In this document: piece after piece, positions 38,901 to 48,800 of the stretch
Position numbering within the stretch: position 1 is the first letter of the stretch
Layout: each line of letters starts with the position of its first letter
NCBI GenBank assembly: GCA_963768565.1
Contig: CAVYIO010000024.1
Coordinates: forward strand, 85,573-149,572
Direction: 5' to 3'
DNA from: JABDKH01 sp963768565
GTDB taxonomy: Bacteria > Bacteroidota > Rhodothermia > Rhodothermales > JABDKH01
Length of the DNA: 64,000 nt
The notes under the pieces: model-generated
Told to the model about the DNA's origin: nothing
The model's input: the letters and a program-made list of their open reading frames with translations, nothing else
Databases searched by the model: none
Position numbers and translations under genes: made by a program

Positions 38901-39116
38901 CGCACTTCGGAGACGACGCCAAGGTCGCAGGTGATCTATTACGAGTTCGAAACGAAGAGCCACATTGTGTATTCGGACGGAGAGTGGCGTAACGCCGACC
39001 CGGATCGGGTTCAGAAAGTCCTTGACGACAAGGCGTACATCGACATGCCGAACCAATCGTTCCTGACGTTCCTGGATCCACGCGACGTGTATTTCGGAGT
39101 GAGAATCAACTTCTAG
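35924..39116 (+). CDS. TonB-dependent receptor with CarboxypepD_reg-like domain (single +1 frameshift)
   Basis: The signal peptide (RVAILVAVMLLMVAPSALGQ) is followed by a carboxypeptidase-regulatory-like domain (GRITDAASGDPLPGVNVVIV), a plug (LEEVTITAARPVVQPDIS, DEIQLLTGGFNAEYGQVRSG) and a long 22-strand barrel ending FGVRINF at 39116. The frame stops at 37289. The continuation SFIDTRIFSTDYWTPYRERF is one base off, so removing one base within 37271-37288 restores a ~1063-residue receptor. It heads a co-directional secretion cluster, and the next gene starts 46 bases later. Substrate is unknown; no SusD partner is seen. Confidence 0.92.
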
Positions 39117-39162
39117 GTCGGGCCGATTCGCCCGCACATGAAGAACATCTTATGGTTGGTCT

Positions 39163-41379
39163 ATGACTCTTTCGCGATACGGATACCTCCTGGGTGTAGT
39201 CGCGGTCTTCCTTGTTGCCCAGGACACTCAAGGCCAGTTCCTCAACAAGTGGATGTCGGCCGGCTCCATGCACAACTGGTACTCCGAAATCGGGAGTGAG
39301 TGTGAGGAGTGCGGCTTTATCCGAACACAGCAGGACGGTCTCCGGTGGCCCGGTATCTACCGGTTCACGGATATGCAGGCTGCCAAGGCGCTATGGATCG
39401 GCGCCTTGAACGTGACCGACGACAGGGGACAGGATTGGGCAGAGAGAGTGGTCCACGTCGGTCCGCGAGTTTCGGGAGCGGGCGAATTCTTTCCGGTTCG
39501 TTTCGTCGACGTCAGTCGGTTTACGCCCCCAATAGTGACGGTGGACGGGGAGGTATCGGAAGCCGAGGCCGCGATGGTCAACGATGAAGTTGACCCGGAT
39601 ATGGTACCTGATCGCATGATCATCAATGAGGTCAACACGCTGCTCGGAATCACGATGGAGCGTAAGATCATGCAGTTCAGCCAGGAGTACCACGACAACT
39701 ACCACGTCATCGAGTACACCTACACGAACACGGGCAACACGGACGGCGACGCTGAGATTGAGCTTCCAAATCAGACTCTTGAGGGAGTGTACTTCTTTTC
39801 TCAGTGGCGACTGTCGGTCGCCAAGGAGACCCGCTATGTGGTCGGCAACGGTACGGGGTGGGGACTCAACGCCATGCTGGACACGCGGGGCGACGGTGTG
39901 AAGGTGGACCCGCCAAACGAGCAGTTCCGTGCACAGTTTACGTGGCACGGCAAGTTCCCTCCGTTTACCGCCTATGACAATATCGGTGGACCCATCATGC
40001 CACCGGCCGCGCCGGCGGTCAACATTGCGACGACGGACACACTGGGTCGTCTCGGTGCCTCGCAGTTTGTGGGTATCGTCACGCTCCACGCCGACGCGTC
40101 TGCGACGGATCCCACCGACGACCTGTCGCAGCCGTCAACCACCTCCTGGATCGGATCGGACGATGGATATCAGTCGCAGAATGACGCCTTCAATCCGGAC
40201 AAGATGCGGACGGAATACAGCGTCATGTCCGCCGGGCACAAATCCCCTCGTCATGCCGATGTCGTCGAACCAAGCGGCTTGCCGGGATTCCTGAATCCGA
40301 CGGGTGATCCTTCTCTTGGTACGCCTGGAGGTCTGTCCAACGCAAACGGCTTCGGTCCTTACACGCTGGGTCCAGGGGAGAGTGTTCGTATTGTGATGGC
40401 AGAAGGAGCGGCGGGCCTGAGCCGTGAGGCCAACCTGGCTATTGGAAGCGCGTACCGGGAGTCGGGCAACAACGGCGCGCTGGCCATTCCCTATGAGGTC
40501 AACGGGCAGGTCGTCAGCAAGACCAAGAACGAGTGGGTGTTTACGAGTCGTGACTCCCTCTTCCAGACATTTCGCCGCGCCATCGCAAACTTTGAGTCCG
40601 GTTATGCGATTCCGCGTGCCCCTGCTCCGCCCAGTACGTTCGAAGTGACGGGTGGCGGCGATCGCATCAGCCTGGTGTGGGACGTCTTCGCCGATGAGCC
40701 GGCTCCGAGTGGCTTTGAGATTTACCGGGCGCGCGGTCGTGCGGATAGCACGTACACACTCGTACATACTGCAGGCCCGGCGGACCGCGAGTTCGACGAC
40801 ACAACGCCCATCCGTGGAATCGATTACTACTACTATATCGTTGCGGCCGACAACGGGTCGACCAATGACGGGACGGGCCTGACCCCCGCCGGTCGCCCGC
40901 TTCGAAGCAGCCGGTACTATACGCAGACGTATTCGCCGGCTAGGCTCAAGCGCCAGGCAGGGTCGTCGTTCGACGATCGCGCATGTCCGGAGGGAGAGGA
41001 GTTTCGATGTATCGCAGATGCTGAGACCGGCGAGTTGATCCTGCCCGGTCTGCGCATCGTACCCAATCCGTTCAATCTCGGATCGAGCCCCGGAGTACGA
41101 TTCCCGGATCAAACCGACAAGCTCGCATTCTTCAATATCCCCGGCTTCTGTGAGATTCGAATCTACACGGAGCTTGGTGAGTTGGTCGATATCATCGAGC
41201 ATTCTGACGGAAGCGGTGACGCATTCTGGGATCATACGACAGCCTCACGGCAGGTCGTTGCCAGCGGACTCTATATCGCGGTAGTCACCGTGACGCAGGA
41301 CGCAACGGATCCAGGAACAGGCGAAGTGCTTTTCCGGACAGGGGAGAAGGCCATCCGAAAGTTTATCATCATACGCTGA
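39163..41379 (+). CDS. Secreted protein with fibronectin III-like domain and sorting-like C-terminus
   Basis: The 738-residue protein has a signal peptide (YGYLLGVVAVFLVAQDTQGQ). Residues ~470-560 resemble a fibronectin type III domain (PAPPSTFEVTGGGDRISLVW, then ADEPAPSGFEIYRARG). The C-terminus (LRIVPNPFNLGSSPGVRFPD, FCEIRIYTELGELVDII, VVASGLYIAVVTVTQD) resembles a T9SS sorting domain with insertions. The large N-terminal region is not recognised and appears specific to such receptor clusters. It ends 30 bases before the PorV-like gene's preferred start, and it may be an outer-membrane or surface partner of the TonB receptor. Confidence 0.8.
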   Translation: MTLSRYGYLLGVVAVFLVAQDTQGQFLNKWMSAGSMHNWYSEIGSECEECGFIRTQQDGLRWPGIYRFTDMQAAKALWIGALNVTDDRGQDWAERVVHVGPRVSGAGEFFPVRFVDVSRFTPPIVTVDGEVSEAEAAMVNDEVDPDMVPDRMIINEVNTLLGITMERKIMQFSQEYHDNYHVIEYTYTNTGNTDGDAEIELPNQTLEGVYFFSQWRLSVAKETRYVVGNGTGWGLNAMLDTRGDGVKVDPPNEQFRAQFTWHGKFPPFTAYDNIGGPIMPPAAPAVNIATTDTLGRLGASQFVGIVTLHADASATDPTDDLSQPSTTSWIGSDDGYQSQNDAFNPDKMRTEYSVMSAGHKSPRHADVVEPSGLPGFLNPTGDPSLGTPGGLSNANGFGPYTLGPGESVRIVMAEGAAGLSREANLAIGSAYRESGNNGALAIPYEVNGQVVSKTKNEWVFTSRDSLFQTFRRAIANFESGYAIPRAPAPPSTFEVTGGGDRISLVWDVFADEPAPSGFEIYRARGRADSTYTLVHTAGPADREFDDTTPIRGIDYYYYIVAADNGSTNDGTGLTPAGRPLRSSRYYTQTYSPARLKRQAGSSFDDRACPEGEEFRCIADAETGELILPGLRIVPNPFNLGSSPGVRFPDQTDKLAFFNIPGFCEIRIYTELGELVDIIEHSDGSGDAFWDHTTASRQVVASGLYIAVVTVTQDATDPGTGEVLFRTGEKAIRKFIIIR

Positions 41380-41409
41380 GCCGTGGCGCTCTTGCGGCGC
41401 CCCGAAACC

Positions 41410-42441
41410 ATGCGACTGCTCATGAGAGAACGAGTAACAGTCCTCGCGATGCTGCTGGCGCTGACGCTGACCCCCACGGTCAGCGGACAGGGCTCGGCTT
41501 CGGGAGAACAGAAGAAACTGGCCCAGACGGGAATGAAGTTTCTGAGTGTCTCTGTGGACGCACGTGCAGCCGCACTCGGCGACGCGGTGACCGCCGGCAC
41601 ATTCAGTAGTTCGGCCAGCATCTTTTACAACCCTGCCGCTCTGGCATTCCAGTCGCGGTTCTTTGATTCATCCTTCGGGTACGTCGGCTGGATCGCAGAT
41701 ATCAACTACAACCAGGCGAGCCTTTCCGTCCGGCCGAAAGATGGCCGTTGGGGTGTCTTTGGTTTCTCACTGCTTTTCGTCGACTACGGATCCCTTCAGG
41801 GAACGATCCGCTCAAATAACGACCAGGGTTTTGTCGATACGCCGCTCGTATCACCTGACGCATTCGGGATCGGCTTCGGTTACGCCAAGTCCGTCACCGA
41901 CCGCTTCTCTGTTGGAGGCGTCGTCAAGTACGTCAAGCAGGATCTGGGAAACACAGTTGACAACCTGGCAGATGACGGCTCAATGGTCATGTCGGAAAAC
42001 TCGAAGAGCGTCGCTGCTTTTGACTTCGGCATTCTGTACAAGACGGGCTTCGAGAGTTTGACGTTCGCCTTTGCGGCACGCAATTTCGCGAAGGAGATCG
42101 TCTATGAAGAAGAGAGTTTCCAACTGCCGCTGACGCTGAAGATCGGAGTGGCGATGGATCTGACCGACCTGATGGCGGTCGGCGTTTCGGACATGCACGG
42201 GTTTACGCTTTCGGTAGATGCGGAGCACCCGAGAGACTTTCCGGAGCAATTGAAGATCGGCGGTGAGTACCAGTTCATGGAGACGCTCGCGCTTCGAGCG
42301 GGATACGTCTTCCCGACCGATGAACAGGGCATCAACCTGGGCGTCGGTATTCGGCGCTTCGGTATTCGCGCCGACTATGCTTACACGAATTTTGGCATCT
42401 TCTCGTCGGTGCACCGAGTGTCGTTGTCACTTGGCATCTAG
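41410..42441 (+). CDS. PorV/PorQ-family outer-membrane beta-barrel protein
   Basis: The ~343-residue protein has a signal peptide ending TPTVSGQ. It shows the PorV/PorQ family start KKLAQTGMKFLSVSVDARAA, then GDAVTAGTFSSSASIFYNPA, and a barrel ending in VHRVSLSLGI. PorV proteins receive T9SS cargo at the outer membrane and coordinate sorting-domain removal, and paralogues often sit next to their cargo. Here it lies among several sorting-domain proteins. The ATG at 41410 (MRLLMRERVTVLAML) is preferred to the GTG at 41383. Confidence 0.88.
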   Translation: MRLLMRERVTVLAMLLALTLTPTVSGQGSASGEQKKLAQTGMKFLSVSVDARAAALGDAVTAGTFSSSASIFYNPAALAFQSRFFDSSFGYVGWIADINYNQASLSVRPKDGRWGVFGFSLLFVDYGSLQGTIRSNNDQGFVDTPLVSPDAFGIGFGYAKSVTDRFSVGGVVKYVKQDLGNTVDNLADDGSMVMSENSKSVAAFDFGILYKTGFESLTFAFAARNFAKEIVYEEESFQLPLTLKIGVAMDLTDLMAVGVSDMHGFTLSVDAEHPRDFPEQLKIGGEYQFMETLALRAGYVFPTDEQGINLGVGIRRFGIRADYAYTNFGIFSSVHRVSLSLGI

Positions 42442-42477
42442 AGAAACCGATTCAACAACGTGAACACAGGAGCTCTT

Positions 42478-43692
42478 ATGAGTCCTAGTCTTACGAGTAA
42501 TAGCTTGTCGATTCGGCTCTGGCACGTCATGCTTGCCGGTTTTCTGATCGTGGGATCGGCCTGCGACACGGACTCGACGTCGAGCCTGTTCGATCCGGAC
42601 GCGACATTCGCGGCAGATCCCGTCATTGCCAGCGTCAGCCCGGCGGATTCCGCTCTGGCGGGAGTCTCGACCGTAACGATCACGGGCCAGAATTTCTCAG
42701 CGACGGCCAGCAATGCGGTGGTCTACTTTGGCGCCACGCGCGCTGTGATCCTGTCGAGCTCCGAGACCCAGATCATTGCGGTTGCTCCGAATGAGCCTTC
42801 CGACAATGTAACCATTCGGGTTGCCGTCGTGGGCGCCGAGAATTTCAGCAACAGCCTGTCCTACAAGCTGAACCCGGCGGCCGCGTCGTTCGCGAACATC
42901 GGCAAGTTCGAAGAGCCGGCAGCGATTACGACGGACGCCGACGGGAACGCCTACGTATCGATAAACGAGAACTCGGTACCCGCGGGCATTCAGAAAATTA
43001 CGCCGGACGGTGTCAGGACAGACTTCATCTCGTCGACATTCAGATGGGACGATCTCGAGTTTGGTCCGGACGGCTACCTGTACGCCGTGCGAAATCTGCG
43101 TGCGGTCTTCCGGTTTGGTCCCGGAGGCGGGAGTCAGGAAACCTGGACGGCGCTGGCAGATCGCGATGTTCGACTGACGGCGATCGAGTTTGATGATGCC
43201 GGCAATCTGTGGGCGGGAGGCGCCAACGAACAGCTCTTCCGTATCGCACCCGACAAGACTCCTCTCAATGTCGACTTCACAGGCACCGTCCGTGACATAA
43301 ACGTATTCGGTGGATTTCTGTACGTGGCCGTCGAGCGAGAGGGTATCGCGACGGTGGAACGCATTCCGCTCGATGCCGGCGGAAATCCGGGTACACCTGA
43401 GACGTTCTTCTCGATAACGGACGCGGTTGGGGTCGAATTCGTACCCGGGCGCTCTCTGGCATTCGCAGCCAACGGGGAGCTCCTCGTCGGCACCGACCTG
43501 CCGGATCCGATTTTGCTAGTGCGTCCGGACCAATCCTGGGAGTATCTTTACCCCGGAGTTCTCGCCCCCACGGCTTTTCGTCTTGCATGGGGACCGGATC
43601 CGTTCCTTTACGTATCCCAGAGAGCGAATGCTGTATCGGGAACGAGCGCAGACATCGTTCGGATCAATACACAACGTGAGGGTGTGCGCTGA
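42478..43692 (+). CDS. Lipoprotein with IPT/TIG domain and NHL-like beta-propeller
   Basis: The 404-residue protein begins with a lipoprotein signal (WHVMLAGFLIVGSACDTDST). Residues ~45-130 form an IPT/TIG Ig-like fold (PVIASVSPADSALAGVSTVT, ITGQNFSATASNAVVYFG). The rest is a beta-propeller with repeats such as AITTDADGNAYVSINENSV, DDLEFGPDGYLYAVRNLRAV and FDDAGNLWAGGANEQLFR. AGGAG lies 6 bases before the ATG at 42478 and fixes the start. It is probably a surface or periplasmic binding scaffold of the same locus. Confidence 0.88.
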   Translation: MSPSLTSNSLSIRLWHVMLAGFLIVGSACDTDSTSSLFDPDATFAADPVIASVSPADSALAGVSTVTITGQNFSATASNAVVYFGATRAVILSSSETQIIAVAPNEPSDNVTIRVAVVGAENFSNSLSYKLNPAAASFANIGKFEEPAAITTDADGNAYVSINENSVPAGIQKITPDGVRTDFISSTFRWDDLEFGPDGYLYAVRNLRAVFRFGPGGGSQETWTALADRDVRLTAIEFDDAGNLWAGGANEQLFRIAPDKTPLNVDFTGTVRDINVFGGFLYVAVEREGIATVERIPLDAGGNPGTPETFFSITDAVGVEFVPGRSLAFAANGELLVGTDLPDPILLVRPDQSWEYLYPGVLAPTAFRLAWGPDPFLYVSQRANAVSGTSADIVRINTQREGVR

Positions 43693-43747
43693 CCCTCAGT
43701 AAGTCTTTACAGACTAATTAAGAACCATCGAAAGAGGCATGACACCA

Positions 43748-45157
43748 ATGAAGAAAGTACTGGTACTATTCGCAGCACTGCTGTTCATCCCGGTGCAGGC
43801 GAACGCCCAGACCGAGTGGACGCTGCAGGGCGAATTCTGGCCGCAGATACTCCTTGATAACGGCGTTGGATCGGGTCACGGGCTTGCTGTTGATGGTATG
43901 GACCGGGTATGGTTCTTGCCATTCAGTCTGACCGACAGCGTCGACACTGGCGGTGGCGTCTACGTGGATGCGTTGGCCATCTATGTGTTCACCGCGGATA
44001 TGAACCTCGTCGAAACCGTCAAATTTGTGTCCCTTCCGGGTGGTGGAACCGATACGCTGGGTCTCGACCCTCTGGGCAACAGCGGGCGCGGTCTTGGTGT
44101 TGATGCCAATGGTGACATCCTGTTGTCGGCACGAAAGGTACTCTACTATCTCGATCACACTTCTGTCGGAGACGGTGACGGGATAGCGACGGCCAAGACT
44201 CCGAAACGAGTATTCGATCCGGACTTTTGCGCCCTCGGCTCCGCAGCGGTTGCGACCGACACGGGTAACATCTATGTCGGATCCGTATGCAGTGGAGACG
44301 CTGCATCACCGCGCGAGATAAGCCCGACTGACCTGAGCGACCTCAGCAACGTGGCAGATATTTCGGTCGGGTTCCATCGCTCGTTCGAGGTGGCACCGGA
44401 TGGGAATTCGGTGATCTGGGCAGGCTACACGAACCACGCGATCATTCTGTACCAGCGGGCCGATGAGTTCTCTGCATGGGACTCGGTCGGTACGGTACTT
44501 CGGGGCATGGACAGCGAGTCGATTACGATCAACCGCGCCACCGGAAACATCTGGGTGGCGGCTGGTTCGGGCAACGATACGCCGAACCGTTACATGCTTC
44601 CTGACGGTACCCCGGTTGTGTCGAGCTGGAATTCGCATACCTGGTACGAATTCGCGCTCGCGGACGTGACCGATGGTGATGCCGCAGAGACGGCACTTGG
44701 AACCATCGTCTGGGGTGAGTGCCTGACCTTCGTGGACAATGTCTGCGTCGAAAGTGCTGGACGTCCTCGCGGTCTTGCGTTCAGCAACGATGGCAATACG
44801 GCGTGGACCACGCAATTCAGCCAGACTGCACCTGCGATGTACTACTACACGGTGGGTTCAACCTCTATCGATCAGGTGGACTCGACCGTTCCGGATAGCT
44901 ACACACTGTTGCAGAACTATCCGAACCCGTTCAATCCGTCGACGACTATCGAGTTCGCCCTCAAGGAGTCGGGCCAGGCGCGTCTGAGCGTGTTCGATCT
45001 GATGGGTCGCGAAGTCGCGGTGCTTGTCGATCAACCAATGATGCCGGGTACGTACGAAGCGACGTTCAACGCGGACAACCTCTCGTCCGGCGTATACCTG
45101 TATCGCCTCCAGGTCGGTGCGGAGTTGATGACCGGTACAATGACGCTTCTGAAGTAG
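43748..45157 (+). CDS. Secreted beta-propeller-like protein with T9SS sorting domain
   Basis: The 469-residue protein has a signal peptide (MKKVLVLFAALLFIPVQANA) and a propeller-like body (SGHGLAVDGMDRVWFLPFSL, GRGLGVDANGDILLSARKVL). Its C-terminal sorting domain is textbook: SYTLLQNYPNPFNPSTTIEF, LSVFDLMGREVAVLVD, SSGVYLYRLQ. It is therefore predicted to be exported by T9SS and attached at the cell surface. The ATG at 43748 stands 10 bases after AAGAGG; an upstream ATG at 43739 is closer than usual. A strong terminator follows. Confidence 0.92.
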   Translation: MKKVLVLFAALLFIPVQANAQTEWTLQGEFWPQILLDNGVGSGHGLAVDGMDRVWFLPFSLTDSVDTGGGVYVDALAIYVFTADMNLVETVKFVSLPGGGTDTLGLDPLGNSGRGLGVDANGDILLSARKVLYYLDHTSVGDGDGIATAKTPKRVFDPDFCALGSAAVATDTGNIYVGSVCSGDAASPREISPTDLSDLSNVADISVGFHRSFEVAPDGNSVIWAGYTNHAIILYQRADEFSAWDSVGTVLRGMDSESITINRATGNIWVAAGSGNDTPNRYMLPDGTPVVSSWNSHTWYEFALADVTDGDAAETALGTIVWGECLTFVDNVCVESAGRPRGLAFSNDGNTAWTTQFSQTAPAMYYYTVGSTSIDQVDSTVPDSYTLLQNYPNPFNPSTTIEFALKESGQARLSVFDLMGREVAVLVDQPMMPGTYEATFNADNLSSGVYLYRLQVGAELMTGTMTLLK

Positions 45158-45183
45158 GACAATCCTGTCCTGATAATGGTTGA

Positions 45184-45221
45184 AGAAGAGGGGCCCCGGC
45201 GTACTGGAGCCCCTTTTCTTT
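45184..45221 (+). terminator. Rho-independent terminator of the propeller gene
   Basis: AAGAGGGGC pairs with GCCCCTTTTCTT around an inner stem GGccc/tGGa loop, followed by a T-rich tail. It begins 26 bases past the stop at 45157. Confidence 0.82.
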
Positions 45222-45317
45222 GGCCTTTAGTTTGTTATCGGGCAGATCCGCGTGTCCGTGGATCCCCGGGAAGCATGGAACGTAGCCCCTGAAACGATTT
45301 ACTTCTTTGTTGCGTCC

Positions 45318-46277
45318 GTGAGAACCACAACACCTCTCCTGCTTGTCAGCCTCGTCGCTGTCTGCGCCCTGTTGAGTCCGTCGGGCGTGCACGGCCAGGC
45401 AGCCCTTCGCGTGATCGATGGGCCGACGCCGCTCGTTGCGGATGCGGGCATTCACTTTATCCAGCCGCGCTGGTCTCCCGACGGATCGCGACTGGCCTTC
45501 ACGAGCGAATCGTACCGCGGAATCTGGATCGCCAGCGAGAGCGGAACCGGGGTCACCCGGATTTCGGATGATCGTTCGGCGGGCTTCGGCTTCAGCTGGT
45601 CGCCCGACGGATCAGCAATACTTACGCGCGTAGCTCGATTCGAGGGTCGGCGACGTGCGGACGCGGTCAAGCTTCTGGAAATGGATGGGAGGAGCGAACG
45701 ACTTCTTACCGAATACAGGGAGAACATGCCGGTCCTTCCACAGTGGTCGCGCGATGCCGCGCACGTAGTCCTTCATGACCAACGACAGCTTGAGGTGATC
45801 GCAGTCGATGCCGCGGCCGGCAAAACGGTCTCCACTGAACCGCTTTTGATTACTCGCGGAGAGCGCGTCGCAGTGGCCAATCCCGGCGCCGGGACATTGA
45901 TCAACGTGGAGCTTGCTCCGCCGGGCCAACCACTTAATCTGGTGCAGTCGCCGAATGGGAATCTCGCCGCATTTGAAATCCTCGGAGGCAACCTTTTCGT
46001 CATTTCGGCCGATGGGACGACGACGATTGATCTTGGCAGAGGTTATCGACCACAGTGGTCTCCCGACAGCGAATGGGTCGTATTCATGAGAACGGAAGAT
46101 GACGGCCACGTCATCACGTCATCAGATCTTTTCGCCGCACGTGCGGATGGGTCCTCTACCGTTCAGCTGACCGATACGCGCGATGCACTGGAGATGAATC
46201 CGGTCTGGTCGCCGGATGGGTCACGGATCGCGTTTGACGATCGAGGTATGCTCTTCGAATTGGGCGTTTCATACTAG
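45318..46277 (+). CDS. TolB-like WD40/PD40 beta-propeller protein
   Basis: The ~319-residue protein has a signal-like N-terminus (LLLVSLVAVCALLSPSGVHG) and repeated TolB-type propeller blades: IQPRWSPDGSRLAFTSESY, FGFSWSPDGSAILTRVARF, PVLPQWSRDAAHVVLHDQR, YRPQWSPDSEWVVFMRTED and NPVWSPDGSRIAFDDRG. PD40 repeats bind proteins or peptides; no enzyme domain is present. A GTG at 45318 gives the cleanest signal peptide, and a longer start at 45252 is possible. It lies just upstream of the amidase gene (9-base gap) and is probably co-transcribed. Confidence 0.85.
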   Translation: MRTTTPLLLVSLVAVCALLSPSGVHGQAALRVIDGPTPLVADAGIHFIQPRWSPDGSRLAFTSESYRGIWIASESGTGVTRISDDRSAGFGFSWSPDGSAILTRVARFEGRRRADAVKLLEMDGRSERLLTEYRENMPVLPQWSRDAAHVVLHDQRQLEVIAVDAAAGKTVSTEPLLITRGERVAVANPGAGTLINVELAPPGQPLNLVQSPNGNLAAFEILGGNLFVISADGTTTIDLGRGYRPQWSPDSEWVVFMRTEDDGHVITSSDLFAARADGSSTVQLTDTRDALEMNPVWSPDGSRIAFDDRGMLFELGVSY

Positions 46278-46286
46278 GGCAAGAAC

Positions 46287-48791
46287 ATGCGCTCGATATT
46301 TCTGCTCGCTTTCTCATGCCTCGTCTTCTCAGGGGCGGCGGCCCAGGTCACCGGACTGGAAGGGTGGAACATCTTCCTCGATCCCGGTCACAGTGCTCGG
46401 GAAAACATGGGGATCTACAACTACTCGGAGGCGGAGAAGAATCTGCGCGTTGCTCTTGCGCTGCGAGATCTGCTGATGACGCGGACCGACATCGACACCG
46501 TCTATCTTTCCCGTACCAATGACCTACAGCAGGTAGGGCTTTCTCAGCGGTCGGACATGGCCAATACGCTCGCGGCCGACTGGTTTCATTCGATTCACAG
46601 TGACGCGTCGTCGTCGCCCATACCAAACAGCACGCTGCTACTGTGGGGCCAGCTGCTCAACGGCTCCGAGAAATCGCCTCCCGGCGGAAGTCGCATGAGT
46701 GGCTTCATGGTGGACAACCTCACGCGCGGCATGCGGACCACGACGAGGGGGTCGCGTGGAGACTGCAGTTTCTACGGGTCGTTTATCTCCAATGCGTGCT
46801 CGAGCGGCGGACCGTATCTGTCGGTGAATCGCCGAACGACGATGCCGTCCGAATTGAGCGAGTCGGGTTTCCACACGAGCTCGGTCCAGAACCAGCGCAA
46901 CATGAACGAGGAGTGGAAGCACCTTGAAGCCCGCACGTTCTTCTGGTCGATTCTCGATTTCTGGGGCATTCCAAGGCCGCCGGAGCGAATCGTCACCGGG
47001 TTTGTCACCGATGCGGAGACGGGAAAAGCGCTGAATGGTGCGACGATCACGATCGGCGGAGAGACATACACGACCGACACCCATGCGTCGCTGTTTCGTT
47101 TTTACAGCGGCGATCCCAATCTGCTTCGAAACGGATTCTACTATCTGGAAAACGTGGCGCCCGGCACGCAGACCGTCGCCGTAGCTGCGCCCGGCTTCGA
47201 GGCAGACGAGTTTCTCGTCCAACCGGTCGACTCGTTCTTCACATTCTTCGATGTTCAACTGGTATCGAACGTACCTCCGACGGTCGTCTCGTCGACTCCC
47301 GAGGAAGGGACGGGGGCCTTCAGAATTGTCGATCCGATCGTCATCAATTTCAGCCGCGGCATGAATCGCACTTCGATTGAGAGTGCGTTTTCGCTTGAGC
47401 CGGCCGTCGGCGGACGTTTCCTGTGGTCGAACAACAACTTTACGTTGACCGTCAGGCCGGATTCGCTCTTGCCGCTTACAGCGATGACACTCAGGATAGA
47501 CGGGTCGGCGACCGGCACCTTCGGTGATCCTTTCGACGGCAACGGAGACGGAGTCGGCGGAGATGAGTTTGTGATATCCTTTACGACTGGACCGGCGGAT
47601 ACACAGGCCCCCGGCATCGCCGACACGTACCCTGTCATTCGGCAGGCGGGTGTCGAGCTGGATCCGATCGTCACGGTGGTAATCAACGAGGAAGTTGACC
47701 CGTCAAGCATTTCACCAGATCAGGTCCGCGTGATCACCAGCTCCGGTGACGCCGTCGCCGGTGTGCAAGCGCACCAAGCGGTCGGGGAGAGGAGCGTGTT
47801 CTCGTTCTTCCCGTCTGAGGCGCTGCAGCCATTGACGTCCTACATCGTGACGCTCGCGCCGGGACTCAAGGATCTGGTCGGCAACCAGCGGACGACGCAG
47901 CAACAGTTCAATTTTTCAACCGGCGCAACGAGTGTCGAGCGGGACATCGTCGACGATTTCGAAGCGGATCTCACGACCAACTGGTGGCCGCCGGGTCAGA
48001 GCGGATCAACGGCCGGGATCGTCCCGGGTTCGACGTCCCGTTCTGCCGAGACACAGGTCGTTCATCTCGGAGTCGGAAGTGCGACAGCGTTGCGAGTCGA
48101 TTTCGAGTGGGAGGAGGGCGCCGGCAGCACGCTCATTCGTGAGTATCTGGTGGGCGGTGCGCCAAAGGCAGTTGTATTCGACTCGACATATGCGCTTGAG
48201 GCCTATGTGTTTGGCGATGGGAGCGGGACGCTCTTTCGCTTCGCGGTCGACGATCGCGTACCGGTGGTCGCGTCCGGTAATCATGAAGTCAGTCCGTGGT
48301 ATACGATCGACTGGTACGGGTGGCGTTTGATTTCGTGGCGGCCGGGCAGGGACGGCACGGGTGTGTGGATCGGGGACGGAGTGCTCGACGGCAATCTGAG
48401 ATTCGACAGCATTCAGCTGTCACGCACCGCCGGAGCAAGCGCGACCGGCTCGATCGTTATAGACGATCTGTCGATTACGCGTCCTGCGGTTGTCACGGGC
48501 GTGGAACAGGAAGGCGACATGCCGGACTCGTTCCAGTTGATGCAGAACTATCCGAATCCGTTCAGAGGGCTGACAACGATTCGACTCAATCTCCCTGAGC
48601 CCGGCCCCCTCTCGGTCGCGGTCTTCAATTTGCTCGGCGAGGAGGTTGCCCGACTAACGGACGATAGGCAGTATGCCGCCGGACCGGTGGAGCTGGAGTG
48701 GAACGCAGCCGAAATGCCGAGCGGGGTTTACTTTACTCGAGCGCGGTTTGGGGGAAGGATTCGAACCGTACAGATGGTCGTCATTAGATAG
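46287..48791 (+). CDS. N-acetylmuramoyl-L-alanine amidase-like protein with Ig-like and T9SS sorting domains
   Basis: The 834-residue protein has a signal peptide (MRSIFLLAFSCLVFSGAAAQ) and an Amidase_3-like domain with zinc ligands His35 (FLDPGHSAREN), Glu50 (SEAEKNLRVAL) and His104 (HSIHSDAS). A carboxypeptidase-regulatory-like segment (GFVTDAETGKALNGATITIG), two Big_5-type Ig-like domains (VVSSTPEEGTGAFRIVDPIV, APGIADTYPVIRQAGVELDP) and a T9SS sorting domain (LMQNYPNPFRGLTTIRL) follow. It is expected to cleave peptidoglycan cross-linked stems at, or released from, the cell surface. The gene is close to the TolB-like and GHL10 genes on both sides. Confidence 0.93.
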   Translation: MRSIFLLAFSCLVFSGAAAQVTGLEGWNIFLDPGHSARENMGIYNYSEAEKNLRVALALRDLLMTRTDIDTVYLSRTNDLQQVGLSQRSDMANTLAADWFHSIHSDASSSPIPNSTLLLWGQLLNGSEKSPPGGSRMSGFMVDNLTRGMRTTTRGSRGDCSFYGSFISNACSSGGPYLSVNRRTTMPSELSESGFHTSSVQNQRNMNEEWKHLEARTFFWSILDFWGIPRPPERIVTGFVTDAETGKALNGATITIGGETYTTDTHASLFRFYSGDPNLLRNGFYYLENVAPGTQTVAVAAPGFEADEFLVQPVDSFFTFFDVQLVSNVPPTVVSSTPEEGTGAFRIVDPIVINFSRGMNRTSIESAFSLEPAVGGRFLWSNNNFTLTVRPDSLLPLTAMTLRIDGSATGTFGDPFDGNGDGVGGDEFVISFTTGPADTQAPGIADTYPVIRQAGVELDPIVTVVINEEVDPSSISPDQVRVITSSGDAVAGVQAHQAVGERSVFSFFPSEALQPLTSYIVTLAPGLKDLVGNQRTTQQQFNFSTGATSVERDIVDDFEADLTTNWWPPGQSGSTAGIVPGSTSRSAETQVVHLGVGSATALRVDFEWEEGAGSTLIREYLVGGAPKAVVFDSTYALEAYVFGDGSGTLFRFAVDDRVPVVASGNHEVSPWYTIDWYGWRLISWRPGRDGTGVWIGDGVLDGNLRFDSIQLSRTAGASATGSIVIDDLSITRPAVVTGVEQEGDMPDSFQLMQNYPNPFRGLTTIRLNLPEPGPLSVAVFNLLGEEVARLTDDRQYAAGPVELEWNAAEMPSGVYFTRARFGGRIRTVQMVVIR

Positions 48792-48800
48792 CGAAAGCCC